Source of the DNA: an uncultured Mobiluncus sp.
Lineage (GTDB): Bacteria > Actinomycetota > Actinomycetes > Actinomycetales > Actinomycetaceae
Assembly: GCF_947254095.1 (NCBI RefSeq)
Contig: NZ_CAMYBV010000002.1
Coordinates: 76,791-140,790, forward strand
Length of the DNA: 64,000 bases
Direction: 5' to 3'
Shown: one piece after another, positions 35,977 to 43,740 of the stretch
Numbering within the stretch: position 1 is the stretch's first letter
How the letters are laid out: each line of letters begins with the position of its first letter
Notes under the pieces: generated by a model
What the model was told of the DNA's origin: nothing
Seen by the model: only the letters and a program-made list of their open reading frames with translations
The model's database searches: none
Translations under genes and position numbers: made by a program

Positions 35977-36336
35977 TTAGCGCCGGCGGATGGGCAGAAG
36001 CAAACCCATACCCACCGCTAGTGCCAGCAGGCACACAGTGGCTGCCACTGCCGAATAAGCCGGTTGCGTAATCCCCAGGATTATGAAGCCGATGATGGCG
36101 GCAACCAGCAGCAGCCAACCGACCTTGGTGCGTGTCCGCAAAGTCGGTAAAGGGGGATTGGGAGCCACGAAGCCTTCAGTGTCTTCCGCTGGAGTCCAGT
36201 CCCGAGGTCCGAAACCTCCGAGTTCGGGAGTGGCCGCCGCGAGTTGTTCGAAACGGCGGTTGACTTCCTCAGGGGTTTCCTCATCGCGATCCTTGTGACC
36301 GCTTCGTTTACGAAACGTCATATTTGAACTATACAT
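35977..36336 (-). CDS. Small membrane protein with charged N-terminus
   Basis: An approximately 119-aa protein with a basic/acidic cytoplasmic N-terminus (MTFRKRSGHKDRDEETPEEV), a Pro-rich linker, and two hydrophobic helices near the C-terminus (WLLLVAAIIGFIILGI and AATVCLLALAVGMGLLL), ending RRR. The start may be the ATG at 36336 (AAAGGG upstream) or 36321. It is divergent from the acyltransferase gene. I do not recognise the family with certainty, but similar small proteins are common in actinobacteria. Confidence 0.7.
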   Translation of the reverse strand: MYSSNMTFRKRSGHKDRDEETPEEVNRRFEQLAAATPELGGFGPRDWTPAEDTEGFVAPNPPLPTLRTRTKVGWLLLVAAIIGFIILGITQPAYSAVAATVCLLALAVGMGLLLPIRRR

Positions 36337-36366
36337 GAAGCCCTTTGGGCACTGGAGGTATCGACT

Positions 36367-37176
36367 GTGTACAGATTCTCGAAGTTTGTCGCCGGACCGT
36401 TGTTGCGCCTCTTGTTTCAGCCGTGGATACGTGGAGCGGAAAACATTCCCGAAACCGGACCGGCAATTTTGGCTTCCAATCACCTCGCCGTCATCGACTC
36501 GGTGTTCCTGCCGCTGATGAGCAAGCGGGAAATTACTTTCGTTGGGAAATCTGATTACTTTACCGGCACCGGCTTTAAAGGCTGGATTACTAAGCATTTT
36601 ATGCAGTCCGTGGGGGTCATTCCAGTAGACCGTTCCGGCGGCAAAGCCTCCCAGGTCGCTTTGGATAAAGGTCTGCAGGTTTTGGAACGCGGCGGGCTGT
36701 TCGGTATTTATCCCGAAGGCACCCGCTCCCCGGACGGCAGGCTTTATCGTGGAAAAACGGGGATTGCCCGGCTGTCTCTCATCAGCGGTGCCCCGATTAT
36801 TCCGGTGGCGATGGTGGGAACGAACAAATCGCAGCCTATCGGCAAGACCATCCCCAAGCTTGAGCGCATTGGGGTCATTATCGGAAAGCCTCTGGACTTC
36901 TCCCGATACAAGGGTATGGAGAATAATCGCTACGTGCTGCGTTCCATCACTGACGAAGTCATGTATGACCTGATGCTGCTGTCCGGCCAGGAATACGTTG
37001 ATGAATATGCCGCCAATGTGAAAAAACGCCTGGAGACACAGCGAAAAGCCGGCAAGGAAAACGGCAAAGACTCTGAAACAGCCGCAAGTGAGGCGGGGAA
37101 TTCGGATACTTCCTCTTCCGAGGAACAGCCGGATACCACACCAGACTTAGCCACCCAACACGGCGATGAATCATAG
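36367..37176 (+). CDS. plsC: 1-acyl-sn-glycerol-3-phosphate acyltransferase (PlsC family)
   Basis: This enzyme acylates lysophosphatidic acid to phosphatidic acid in phospholipid synthesis, or a related glycerolipid. The catalytic NHLAVID (HxxxxD type) is near residue 38. Other family blocks are FVGKSDYF, GVIPVDRSGG, GIYPEGTRSPDGRLY (substrate binding) and IIPVAMVGTN. The acidic Ser/Glu-rich C-terminal tail (about 225-269) is unusual and disordered. The start is GTG 36367 after GGAGGT. 269 aa. Confidence 0.9.
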   Translation: MYRFSKFVAGPLLRLLFQPWIRGAENIPETGPAILASNHLAVIDSVFLPLMSKREITFVGKSDYFTGTGFKGWITKHFMQSVGVIPVDRSGGKASQVALDKGLQVLERGGLFGIYPEGTRSPDGRLYRGKTGIARLSLISGAPIIPVAMVGTNKSQPIGKTIPKLERIGVIIGKPLDFSRYKGMENNRYVLRSITDEVMYDLMLLSGQEYVDEYAANVKKRLETQRKAGKENGKDSETAASEAGNSDTSSSEEQPDTTPDLATQHGDES

Positions 37177-37212
37177 AATGTTAAGGAATAGAACAACGAG
37201 AAAGGCAGAAAT

Positions 37213-38412
37213 ATGGCTCTGAAGCGAGTAGCTCTGTTGACGGCCGGCGGTTTTGCGCCGTGCCTGTCCACCGCGGTGGGCATGTTGATTGAACGGTACA
37301 CCGAGTTGGAACCGGAGGTGGACATCATCGCTTACGAGCACGGCTATCACGGTCTGCTCACCGGCAAGTATTTGCAGATCGATGATGACGCCCGAGCTCA
37401 TGCCTCCCGTTTGCAGCTCTATGGCGGTTCGCCCATCGGTAACTCCCGAGTCAAGCTGACGAACACCGCCGACCTGGTGAAACGCGGTCTTATCAAGGAG
37501 GGTGAGGACGCCCTGAAAGTCGCTGCCGACCAGCTGGTAAAGGACGGTGTAGATGTACTGCACACCATCGGTGGGGACGATACGAACACGACCGCAGCAG
37601 ATCTAGCAGCCTACCTGGAAGCGCACAAGTATCACCTCACGGTGGTGGGCTTGCCCAAGACGATTGACAACGACGTGGTGCCGATTCGTCAATCTTTGGG
37701 TGCCTACACGGCGGCGGAAAATACTTCCCTTTTTGCCCAGCACATTATTTCTGAATCCCGAGTATCTCCGCGAATGCTGATTGTGCATGAGGTAATGGGA
37801 CGCAACTGTGGTTGGCTGACAGCTTACTCGGCAAAGCTGTACCGCGAGTGGCTGGACCAGCAAACCTTTGTGCCATCGGTGGGGTTGGACCGTAAACACT
37901 GGGATATTAACGGTATCTACGTGCCGGAGATGCACATGGATATCGAAGCCGAAGGCAAACGCCTCAAGAAAATTATGGACGAAAACGACACCGTCAACAT
38001 TTTCCTATCCGAAGGCGCCGGGGTCATGGATATTGTGGCCGAGATGGAGGCTCAAAACCAGGTCGTCAACCGTGACGCGTTTGGGCATGTGCGTCTGGAC
38101 GAAATCAATCCGGGACAATACTTTGCCAAGCGTTTTGCCAAGGCTGTAGACGCCGAAAAAGTCCTGGTTCAAAAATCCGGCTACTTCGCGCGTTCCGCCC
38201 CGTCCAATCAAGCTGACTTGCAGCTCATCAAGGGCATGGTTGACCTCGGCGTGCAGTGCGCTATCGCCGGAGAATCCGGGGTCATTGGACACGATGAGGA
38301 AAATGGCAACCGTTTGAGCTGTATCGATTTCCAGCGCATCAAGGGCGGCAAGCCGTTCGACGTGAATCTGCCGTGGTTCCGCCAGATGCTCCAGGAGATT
38401 GGCCAAGCCTAG
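37213..38412 (+). CDS. pfp: Pyrophosphate-dependent phosphofructokinase
   Basis: A phosphofructokinase-family enzyme of 399 aa. The diagnostic residues for pyrophosphate use are present: GGDDT (residues 120-124, Asp where ATP enzymes have Gly) and PKTIDND (148-154, Lys where ATP enzymes have Gly/Thr). MGRNCGWLTAYSAKL binds the sugar phosphate. The reaction is reversible: fructose-6-phosphate + PPi to fructose-1,6-bisphosphate. Start ATG 37213 after GAGAAAGG. Length and motifs fit the actinobacterial PPi-PFK branch. Confidence 0.92.
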   Translation: MALKRVALLTAGGFAPCLSTAVGMLIERYTELEPEVDIIAYEHGYHGLLTGKYLQIDDDARAHASRLQLYGGSPIGNSRVKLTNTADLVKRGLIKEGEDALKVAADQLVKDGVDVLHTIGGDDTNTTAADLAAYLEAHKYHLTVVGLPKTIDNDVVPIRQSLGAYTAAENTSLFAQHIISESRVSPRMLIVHEVMGRNCGWLTAYSAKLYREWLDQQTFVPSVGLDRKHWDINGIYVPEMHMDIEAEGKRLKKIMDENDTVNIFLSEGAGVMDIVAEMEAQNQVVNRDAFGHVRLDEINPGQYFAKRFAKAVDAEKVLVQKSGYFARSAPSNQADLQLIKGMVDLGVQCAIAGESGVIGHDEENGNRLSCIDFQRIKGGKPFDVNLPWFRQMLQEIGQA

Positions 38413-38434
38413 GCTTTTCAGGTTTTCTCACCTG

Positions 38435-38477
38435 CCTCGCTCCGGGTTAAACTATAGGAAAGTTGCCCGGAGCGAGG
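38435..38477 (+). promoter_or_regulatory. 12-bp inverted repeat over the aroG leader and ribosome site
   Basis: Perfect arms at 38435-38446 and 38466-38477 with a 19-nt AT-rich spacer. The right arm contains most of the GAGGG ribosome site used by the gene starting at 38485. The spacer holds a TAAACTAT sequence that could be a -10 element. It may be an operator around a promoter, or a leader hairpin that hides the ribosome site. Confidence 0.6.
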
Positions 38478-38484
38478 GCTTTTA

Positions 38485-39909
38485 ATGGCAAACACACGAA
38501 GTGGGAACGCGGAAATGGTCTTGAATACACTACGGGATTTTGAAACTGTCTGGCGTGGCGCAGCCGCTTTCCAGCAGCCGCACTATCCTGACCCAGCCAA
38601 GGTCACCGAGGTCTGTGCCGCTCTGAAACAGCGCCCGCCGCTGGTTTTTGCCGGAGAGGTCAACGAACTGCAAAACCTGATGGCACAAGCTTGTGTCGGG
38701 GAGGCTTTCGTGCTGACCGGAGGGGATTGCGCCGAAACGTTCGCGGAGTCCACAGCCGACCACCTGAAACTAAAAATTCAGACCATCCTGCAAATGGCCG
38801 TCGTTTTGGCCTACGGCGGGGGACTGCCCATCATCAAAATGGGCCGCATGGCAGGCCAATATGCCAAACCCCGCTCTTCTGACACGGAAACCCGCGACGG
38901 GGTGACTTTGGAGTCTTACCGAGGCGACGCGGTCAACGGACACGAGTTCAACGCAGAGTCGCGCACCCCCGACCCGCGCCGGCTCATGTCTTGCTACCAG
39001 TATTCCGCCGCTACGCTGAACCTGATTCGGGCGTTTACCCAGGGCGGTTACGCGGATATGCGCCGGGTCCACGAATGGAACAAAGGCTTCATGCGCAACC
39101 GGGCTTACTCGAAATTCGACGACCTGGCTACCGCGATTGACGCGGCCATGCAGTTTATGAAAGCCACCGGGGTTCCCTCGGACGCGCTGCGAACCACCGA
39201 TTTTTATGCCTCACATGAAGCGCTCCTCCTAGAATACGAAAGTGCTCTGACCCGCGTGGATTCCATCAGCGGGGATCTGTACGACACCTCCGCGCACTTC
39301 TTGTGGATTGGGGAACGCACTCGTCAGGTGGACGGGGCACACGTGGCTTTGCTGTCCCAAGTGAAAAATCCGCTGGGAGTTAAGCTGGGGCCGAATTCGA
39401 CTCCTGATGACGTGAAAGGACTCGTGGAACGGTTAAACCCGGAGGGATTGGCGGGACGTTTGACTTTCATCACCCGGATGGGAGCCAGCAATATCCGGGA
39501 AAAACTTCCCCCCCTGTTGCAGGCCGGCAAAGACACCGGCACTCCTCTGGTGTGGATGTGCGATCCGATGCACGGCAACACGGTAAAGACCGGGTCGGGC
39601 TACAAAACTCGTCACTTTGAGACGATTCTGGACGAGGTGCGGGGATTTTTTGCCGCGCACGAGGCCGTGGGGACGGTTCCCGGGGGCATTCACGTGGAAC
39701 TAACGGGCGAGGACGTGACCGAAATTGTTGGCGGTACGGAAACTATCGACGAATCCGCCCTTGCCAACCGTTACGAAACGTTGGTCGATCCCCGTCTAAA
39801 CCACCAACAAGCCCTGGAACTGGCTTTCTTAGTGGCGCAAATGCTGGCTCAGGCAAAACCGGGAATCCAACCGGCTGACTTAGAGAACTTCCCGGCACTG
39901 GGTTTTTAA
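38485..39909 (+). CDS. aroG: Class II 3-deoxy-7-phosphoheptulonate (DAHP) synthase
   Basis: This enzyme condenses phosphoenolpyruvate and erythrose-4-phosphate, the first step of the shikimate pathway. 474 aa. Class II hallmarks: PPLVFAGEVNELQ, GEAFVLTGGDCAETF, MAGQYAKPRS, ESRTPDPRRLMSCYQ, FYASHEALLLEYE, RMGASNIREKLPPLL, VWMCDPMHGNT and GGIHVELTGEDVTEI. Start ATG 38485. The leader has a regulatory-looking inverted repeat. It sits next to the kinase/Rv2175c/GGPP-synthase block, as in mycobacteria. Confidence 0.96.
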   Translation: MANTRSGNAEMVLNTLRDFETVWRGAAAFQQPHYPDPAKVTEVCAALKQRPPLVFAGEVNELQNLMAQACVGEAFVLTGGDCAETFAESTADHLKLKIQTILQMAVVLAYGGGLPIIKMGRMAGQYAKPRSSDTETRDGVTLESYRGDAVNGHEFNAESRTPDPRRLMSCYQYSAATLNLIRAFTQGGYADMRRVHEWNKGFMRNRAYSKFDDLATAIDAAMQFMKATGVPSDALRTTDFYASHEALLLEYESALTRVDSISGDLYDTSAHFLWIGERTRQVDGAHVALLSQVKNPLGVKLGPNSTPDDVKGLVERLNPEGLAGRLTFITRMGASNIREKLPPLLQAGKDTGTPLVWMCDPMHGNTVKTGSGYKTRHFETILDEVRGFFAAHEAVGTVPGGIHVELTGEDVTEIVGGTETIDESALANRYETLVDPRLNHQQALELAFLVAQMLAQAKPGIQPADLENFPALGF

Positions 39910-39991
39910 TCCACGCCTGTCTGGCATCGCGGCGTTGACACGGCAGTCGTTGTCGAGGGGACAGGCCTCGGTTCTCTGTGTGTGAGTGTGC

Positions 39992-42115
39992 TCAGAAGAG
40001 GGTAATCGTCACCGTGGAGCCGACTTTTGCCTGGGTACCGGCACCAGGGTTGGAGTTCAAAACCCGCTTAGAATCCCCGAAAGTCCGTTTCACGTTCACC
40101 GTAAACCCGGCGGATTCCAGGGCGGCGCGGGCATCGCTTTCGTTTTTGCCGAAAACATTTGGTACCGCCACCATTTCCGGGCCTTTAGAAACCACCAAGG
40201 CCACCTGATCCAGTCGGTGAACTGTGGTGTTGGGAGCCACGCTTTGGCTGACGACCTTGCCTTTGGGCACACTATCCGAGAAATCTTCCGTGACCTGGGG
40301 TTGCAAACCGACCCGGGTCAACTCGTTTTGGGCCTCCTGGCTCGGTTTACCAACCAAATCTGGCATCGAAACGGGTTGGCGGCCCTTTGAAACCGTGAAC
40401 TTTACCATCGTGTTGTGCGCTACGCTGGCATTCGGAGCCGGGTCTTGCACAGAAACCTGTCCCTGGGGCACTGTGTCGTGGAAGTCCTCGCTGATCTGCG
40501 GGGCGTCAAAGCGAGCTTTTTTCACCAGCTCCAGGGCTTCCTCTCGCGTTTTCCCGGTCAAATCGGGCATTGTCAGCATCTCGACGCCCTTGGAGACAAA
40601 AATTTTCGCGGTCTGGAAACGCCCCAGCGGTTTACCGGGCGCCGGATTGGTGCGAGCCACGTTACCGGCGGGAACGTTGTCGTCGAACACGTCCACACGT
40701 TCAAAAGGCACATCGGCAGTGGTGAGGGACTTGGCGGCGTCCGACCACTGTTGATTGACCACGTCCACCATGGGCCTAAACGAACCCGGTCCCCACATAA
40801 AGAACCAGGTCAGGATAGCCGCTAACAGGACTATGGCGCCGATTATTGCCGCAATCACGGGCCCCCGCTTCTTGTGCGGGGTGCCGGTATCGCCGTCAGT
40901 GGGCGTAACGGCGGGCGTGGTGGTGGAAGTGGAGTTCAGCGCGGACCCGGCTTTACGTTCCCGGCGGCGCTTCCACCAGGACTTGTGATGTGAGGGAGAA
41001 CCGGGGGCGCCAGGTAGCGGAACTTCGTTGAGAGTTGGGGTTAGTTCCTGGTCCAAGTCTGCATCGGGGGCGCTGGGTGCCGGTGGGGTGTCCCCGCGCA
41101 GTGCCATCTCGGTAGGGTCCAGCTCGGCAATGGTTTGGTTGATCAGTTCCAGAGCGGCGTCCCCGTTCAAAGGCCGTTTGGCTGGGTCGCGGGTCGTGAG
41201 TTTCGCAATCAGGTCGTCGACTGGCTGGGGTACCCAAGGCTCGGTTTCTTTGATGTGTGGAACGTCTTGGTTCACGTGGGCGTAAGCAATCTGGATAGGA
41301 GAATCACCGGAGAACGGGGGAACTCCAGCCAAGAGCTCAAAAAGCATGATGCCGGTCGCGTAAACGTCCACGCGGGAATCCGCGGCGGCCCCCGAGACGG
41401 TCTCGGGAGACAGGTACGCTACCGTCCCCAAGATTGAGCCGGTGGTGGCAGCGGTGACTTCGGAGGCGGCGCGCGCCAAACCAAAATCGGCGACCTTTAC
41501 CTGGCCGGGTTCCGGCAACAGCACGTTTTCTGGCTTCACATCGCGGTGAATCAGCCCGGAGCGGTGGGCGGCGGCCAGGGCTTGGAGGATTTCTTTGGTG
41601 ATTTTGAGGGCTTCGCCTACCGGCAGGCACCCCTGCGAACGCAGGTAAGTACGCAGGTTAGGGCCCTTTACCAGTTCCATCACCAGGTAGCTAGAGCCCT
41701 GGGCGCTGCCCTGGTCATACACCGCGACCACACCGGGATGGGTCAGCTTAGCTGCCGCTCGAGCCTCGCGGCGGAACCGGGCCACAAAGTCCGCGGACTC
41801 CGCTAGGTGGGGATACATAATTTTCAAAGCTACCGGCCGGTCCAGGCGCGTGTCTCGTGCCCGGTACACGGTAGCCATCCCGCCGCGGGCAATTCGTTTT
41901 TCGATGACATAACGGGCATCAATAGTCTGTCCCACCAAGCGATCCGGCGGATTCTGCGGAACCTGAGGAGCTGCGGGAGTGGACTGGGCAGGCGGGAAAG
42001 AATCGGGCATATTGCCGTTAGAGTGACGTCCCGTGGAAGTTGGTTTTGGCGCCGGCACCGCGGTCGTGGCTCCGGTACCGTCAAAATTTTCCTTTTCTGC
42101 GTCACTCACGCCCAA
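39992..42115 (-). CDS. pknL: Transmembrane Ser/Thr protein kinase with four PASTA domains
   Basis: A PknB/PknL-type kinase of 707 aa. A Pro-rich N-terminus (1-60) is followed by the kinase domain (about 68-330: GGMATVY loop, K98, catalytic D192 in HRDVKPEN, DFG 210-212). A basic juxtamembrane segment, a single transmembrane helix (about 419-441) and four extracellular PASTA repeats (about 447-707) follow; PASTA domains bind muropeptides. Gene order with aroG, an Rv2175c homologue and a polyprenyl synthase equals the mycobacterial pknL locus, hence the name. The start is TTG 42115, or GTG 42109. Confidence 0.93.
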   Translation of the reverse strand: MGVSDAEKENFDGTGATTAVPAPKPTSTGRHSNGNMPDSFPPAQSTPAAPQVPQNPPDRLVGQTIDARYVIEKRIARGGMATVYRARDTRLDRPVALKIMYPHLAESADFVARFRREARAAAKLTHPGVVAVYDQGSAQGSSYLVMELVKGPNLRTYLRSQGCLPVGEALKITKEILQALAAAHRSGLIHRDVKPENVLLPEPGQVKVADFGLARAASEVTAATTGSILGTVAYLSPETVSGAAADSRVDVYATGIMLFELLAGVPPFSGDSPIQIAYAHVNQDVPHIKETEPWVPQPVDDLIAKLTTRDPAKRPLNGDAALELINQTIAELDPTEMALRGDTPPAPSAPDADLDQELTPTLNEVPLPGAPGSPSHHKSWWKRRRERKAGSALNSTSTTTPAVTPTDGDTGTPHKKRGPVIAAIIGAIVLLAAILTWFFMWGPGSFRPMVDVVNQQWSDAAKSLTTADVPFERVDVFDDNVPAGNVARTNPAPGKPLGRFQTAKIFVSKGVEMLTMPDLTGKTREEALELVKKARFDAPQISEDFHDTVPQGQVSVQDPAPNASVAHNTMVKFTVSKGRQPVSMPDLVGKPSQEAQNELTRVGLQPQVTEDFSDSVPKGKVVSQSVAPNTTVHRLDQVALVVSKGPEMVAVPNVFGKNESDARAALESAGFTVNVKRTFGDSKRVLNSNPGAGTQAKVGSTVTITLF

Positions 42116-42189
42116 AAGTCTAGGTTAAATTGCTCGGTATTTCTGTGTCCCTCCCCGTGATGCGTCGCTTTTTGCATTAGTTTTGCATT

Positions 42190-42561
42190 GTGAGTGAAAT
42201 CTGGAAGGAATATAACTGGCTGACTATCAATGAAGCGGCGGCTTATCTGGGCGTGGAGGCGAAAGTCATTCGCTCTTGGCTGAAAGATGTATCCCTGCTG
42301 GCCCTGGCGTCGCCAGAGGACGGAAAGCTGCGTATTCCCCAGGTTTTCCTGGTGGCTGCAGAGTCTGAAGGGGCTTACCGCGGCCCGCTGGAGGTCTTAC
42401 GCGGCACGCTGATTCTGTTGCGTGACGGCGGATTCAGCGATGCCGAAGCGATGAACTGGATACTCAGCGAGGACGACAGCCTGGGGGACACCCCGTTGAA
42501 CGCGTTGCGGGCGGGACGCAAGAAAGCTGTGCGCCGCGTGGCGGGAGCCTTAGCTCTCTAG
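42190..42561 (+). CDS. Rv2175c-family DNA-binding protein
   Basis: A 123-aa winged-helix/MerR-like DNA-binding protein: WLTINEAAAYLGVEAKVIRSWLKD forms the N-terminal HTH, and LRGTLILLRDGGFSDAEAMNWIL the C-terminal domain. Mycobacterial Rv2175c is phosphorylated by PknL, which abolishes DNA binding; the kinase is encoded divergently 75 nt away here, so the pair probably work together. The start is GTG 42190. Its 3' end overlaps the convergent polyprenyl synthase by 4 nt. Confidence 0.9.
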   Translation: MSEIWKEYNWLTINEAAAYLGVEAKVIRSWLKDVSLLALASPEDGKLRIPQVFLVAAESEGAYRGPLEVLRGTLILLRDGGFSDAEAMNWILSEDDSLGDTPLNALRAGRKKAVRRVAGALAL

Positions 42562-43643
42562 TTGGCGCGGTTCACCAGGGAGGACCCGAAAGCCGCGAGC
42601 TGCCGTTTCACTTCCGTGTCGCACGGCATGGCGTCAAGGTATCTCTGTGATTGTTCCAGATGCTCATTCATCAGGTCGGAAATGGCGCGTCGTGCTCCGG
42701 AACCGGTGATGATGGCGCAAATGTTGTCAATGATAGGCGGAGTTAAGTCCGGCGCCCCCCAGTAGCGCATCAAGTAATCCCGTCCCTGATCGTCTGTCAT
42801 TTCCCAAGCGAGGGCGAGTTGTACCGTGCGTTTGCCAGAACGAATATCATCGCCGGCCGGTTTTCCGGTCAGTTCTTGATCGCCAAAAATTCCCAAATCA
42901 TCATCGCGCAACTGGTAAGCCACACCCAAGGGAGTGGCGAACCCCTCCAACTGTTCTATCAGGGAATCGCTGGCCCCCCGCAGCGCGGCCCCCAGCAACA
43001 GCGGTATCACCACTGAGTAACGCGCGGTCTTGTGCTTGATAATCTCCATAGCGTCTTCTTGGCGCGGCGGCAGATTGGGCGAAATCTCGCGAGTTTCAGC
43101 GGAAAGGTCGAGAAACTGTCCATAAGCAACTTCAGCTTGCATAGAGACATAAAAATCGCAGGCCCTCTGGGAATTCTCATTAGAGAGCGTGCTGATGGAC
43201 TTGGAGAAGTAAGAGTTTGCTGCCGCATAGAGCAAATCGCCCCAGAGAATGGCCGCAAACTCGCCGAAGCGAGGTCCGCCCGAGAGCAGAGAAGTCATAA
43301 ACGCGATTTGTGCTGAGGGCAGGCCGCGGCGTTTCATCGCTTCATCGATGATGTCGTCATGAACTAGGGCCGAAGCCTGGAACAGTTCGAGGCTGGCGCC
43401 CAAGTCCAGAAGTTGGTCGGGAATCTCGTCGGATTTGAGGGGGCCAGCGGCGCTAATCCACCCCATGTAGGCGGCGATAGCCCGAAAACGTTTGCCGCGG
43501 TTCAGCAATCCGATAGTGGGTGCGGAAAACTCGTCAAGCTGCGTGGTGGTGAGGGCTTTGCTGGTGCAATATTTCCACGGTTCAGCTAGGCGGGCGCCGA
43601 CACCGGAGCGCACTTCAGCTATCAGGGAAATTTCCTCGAGCAT
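42558..43643 (-). CDS. Polyprenyl (geranylgeranyl) diphosphate synthase
   Basis: A trans-isoprenyl diphosphate synthase of 361 aa, similar to mycobacterial IdsA2. The first Asp-rich motif is VHDDIIDEAMKRRG. The second reads QLRDDDLGIFGD, where the last Asp of DDxxD is Gly, a pattern found in the actinobacterial GGPP-synthase branch. TGKPAGDDIRSGKRT follows as expected. It supplies C20 or longer chains for carotenoid, menaquinone or lipid-carrier synthesis; product length cannot be read. ATG 43643. Confidence 0.9.
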   Translation of the reverse strand: MLEEISLIAEVRSGVGARLAEPWKYCTSKALTTTQLDEFSAPTIGLLNRGKRFRAIAAYMGWISAAGPLKSDEIPDQLLDLGASLELFQASALVHDDIIDEAMKRRGLPSAQIAFMTSLLSGGPRFGEFAAILWGDLLYAAANSYFSKSISTLSNENSQRACDFYVSMQAEVAYGQFLDLSAETREISPNLPPRQEDAMEIIKHKTARYSVVIPLLLGAALRGASDSLIEQLEGFATPLGVAYQLRDDDLGIFGDQELTGKPAGDDIRSGKRTVQLALAWEMTDDQGRDYLMRYWGAPDLTPPIIDNICAIITGSGARRAISDLMNEHLEQSQRYLDAMPCDTEVKRQLAAFGSSLVNRAN

Positions 43644-43740
43644 GACCTAAATTTACCATGTCACAGGGAATTTTGTTAGTATGAAATTATAATTGTGCCT
43701 TGTACGTTTTGAAACAATCCCTCAATGCGAAAGGTTCTCG

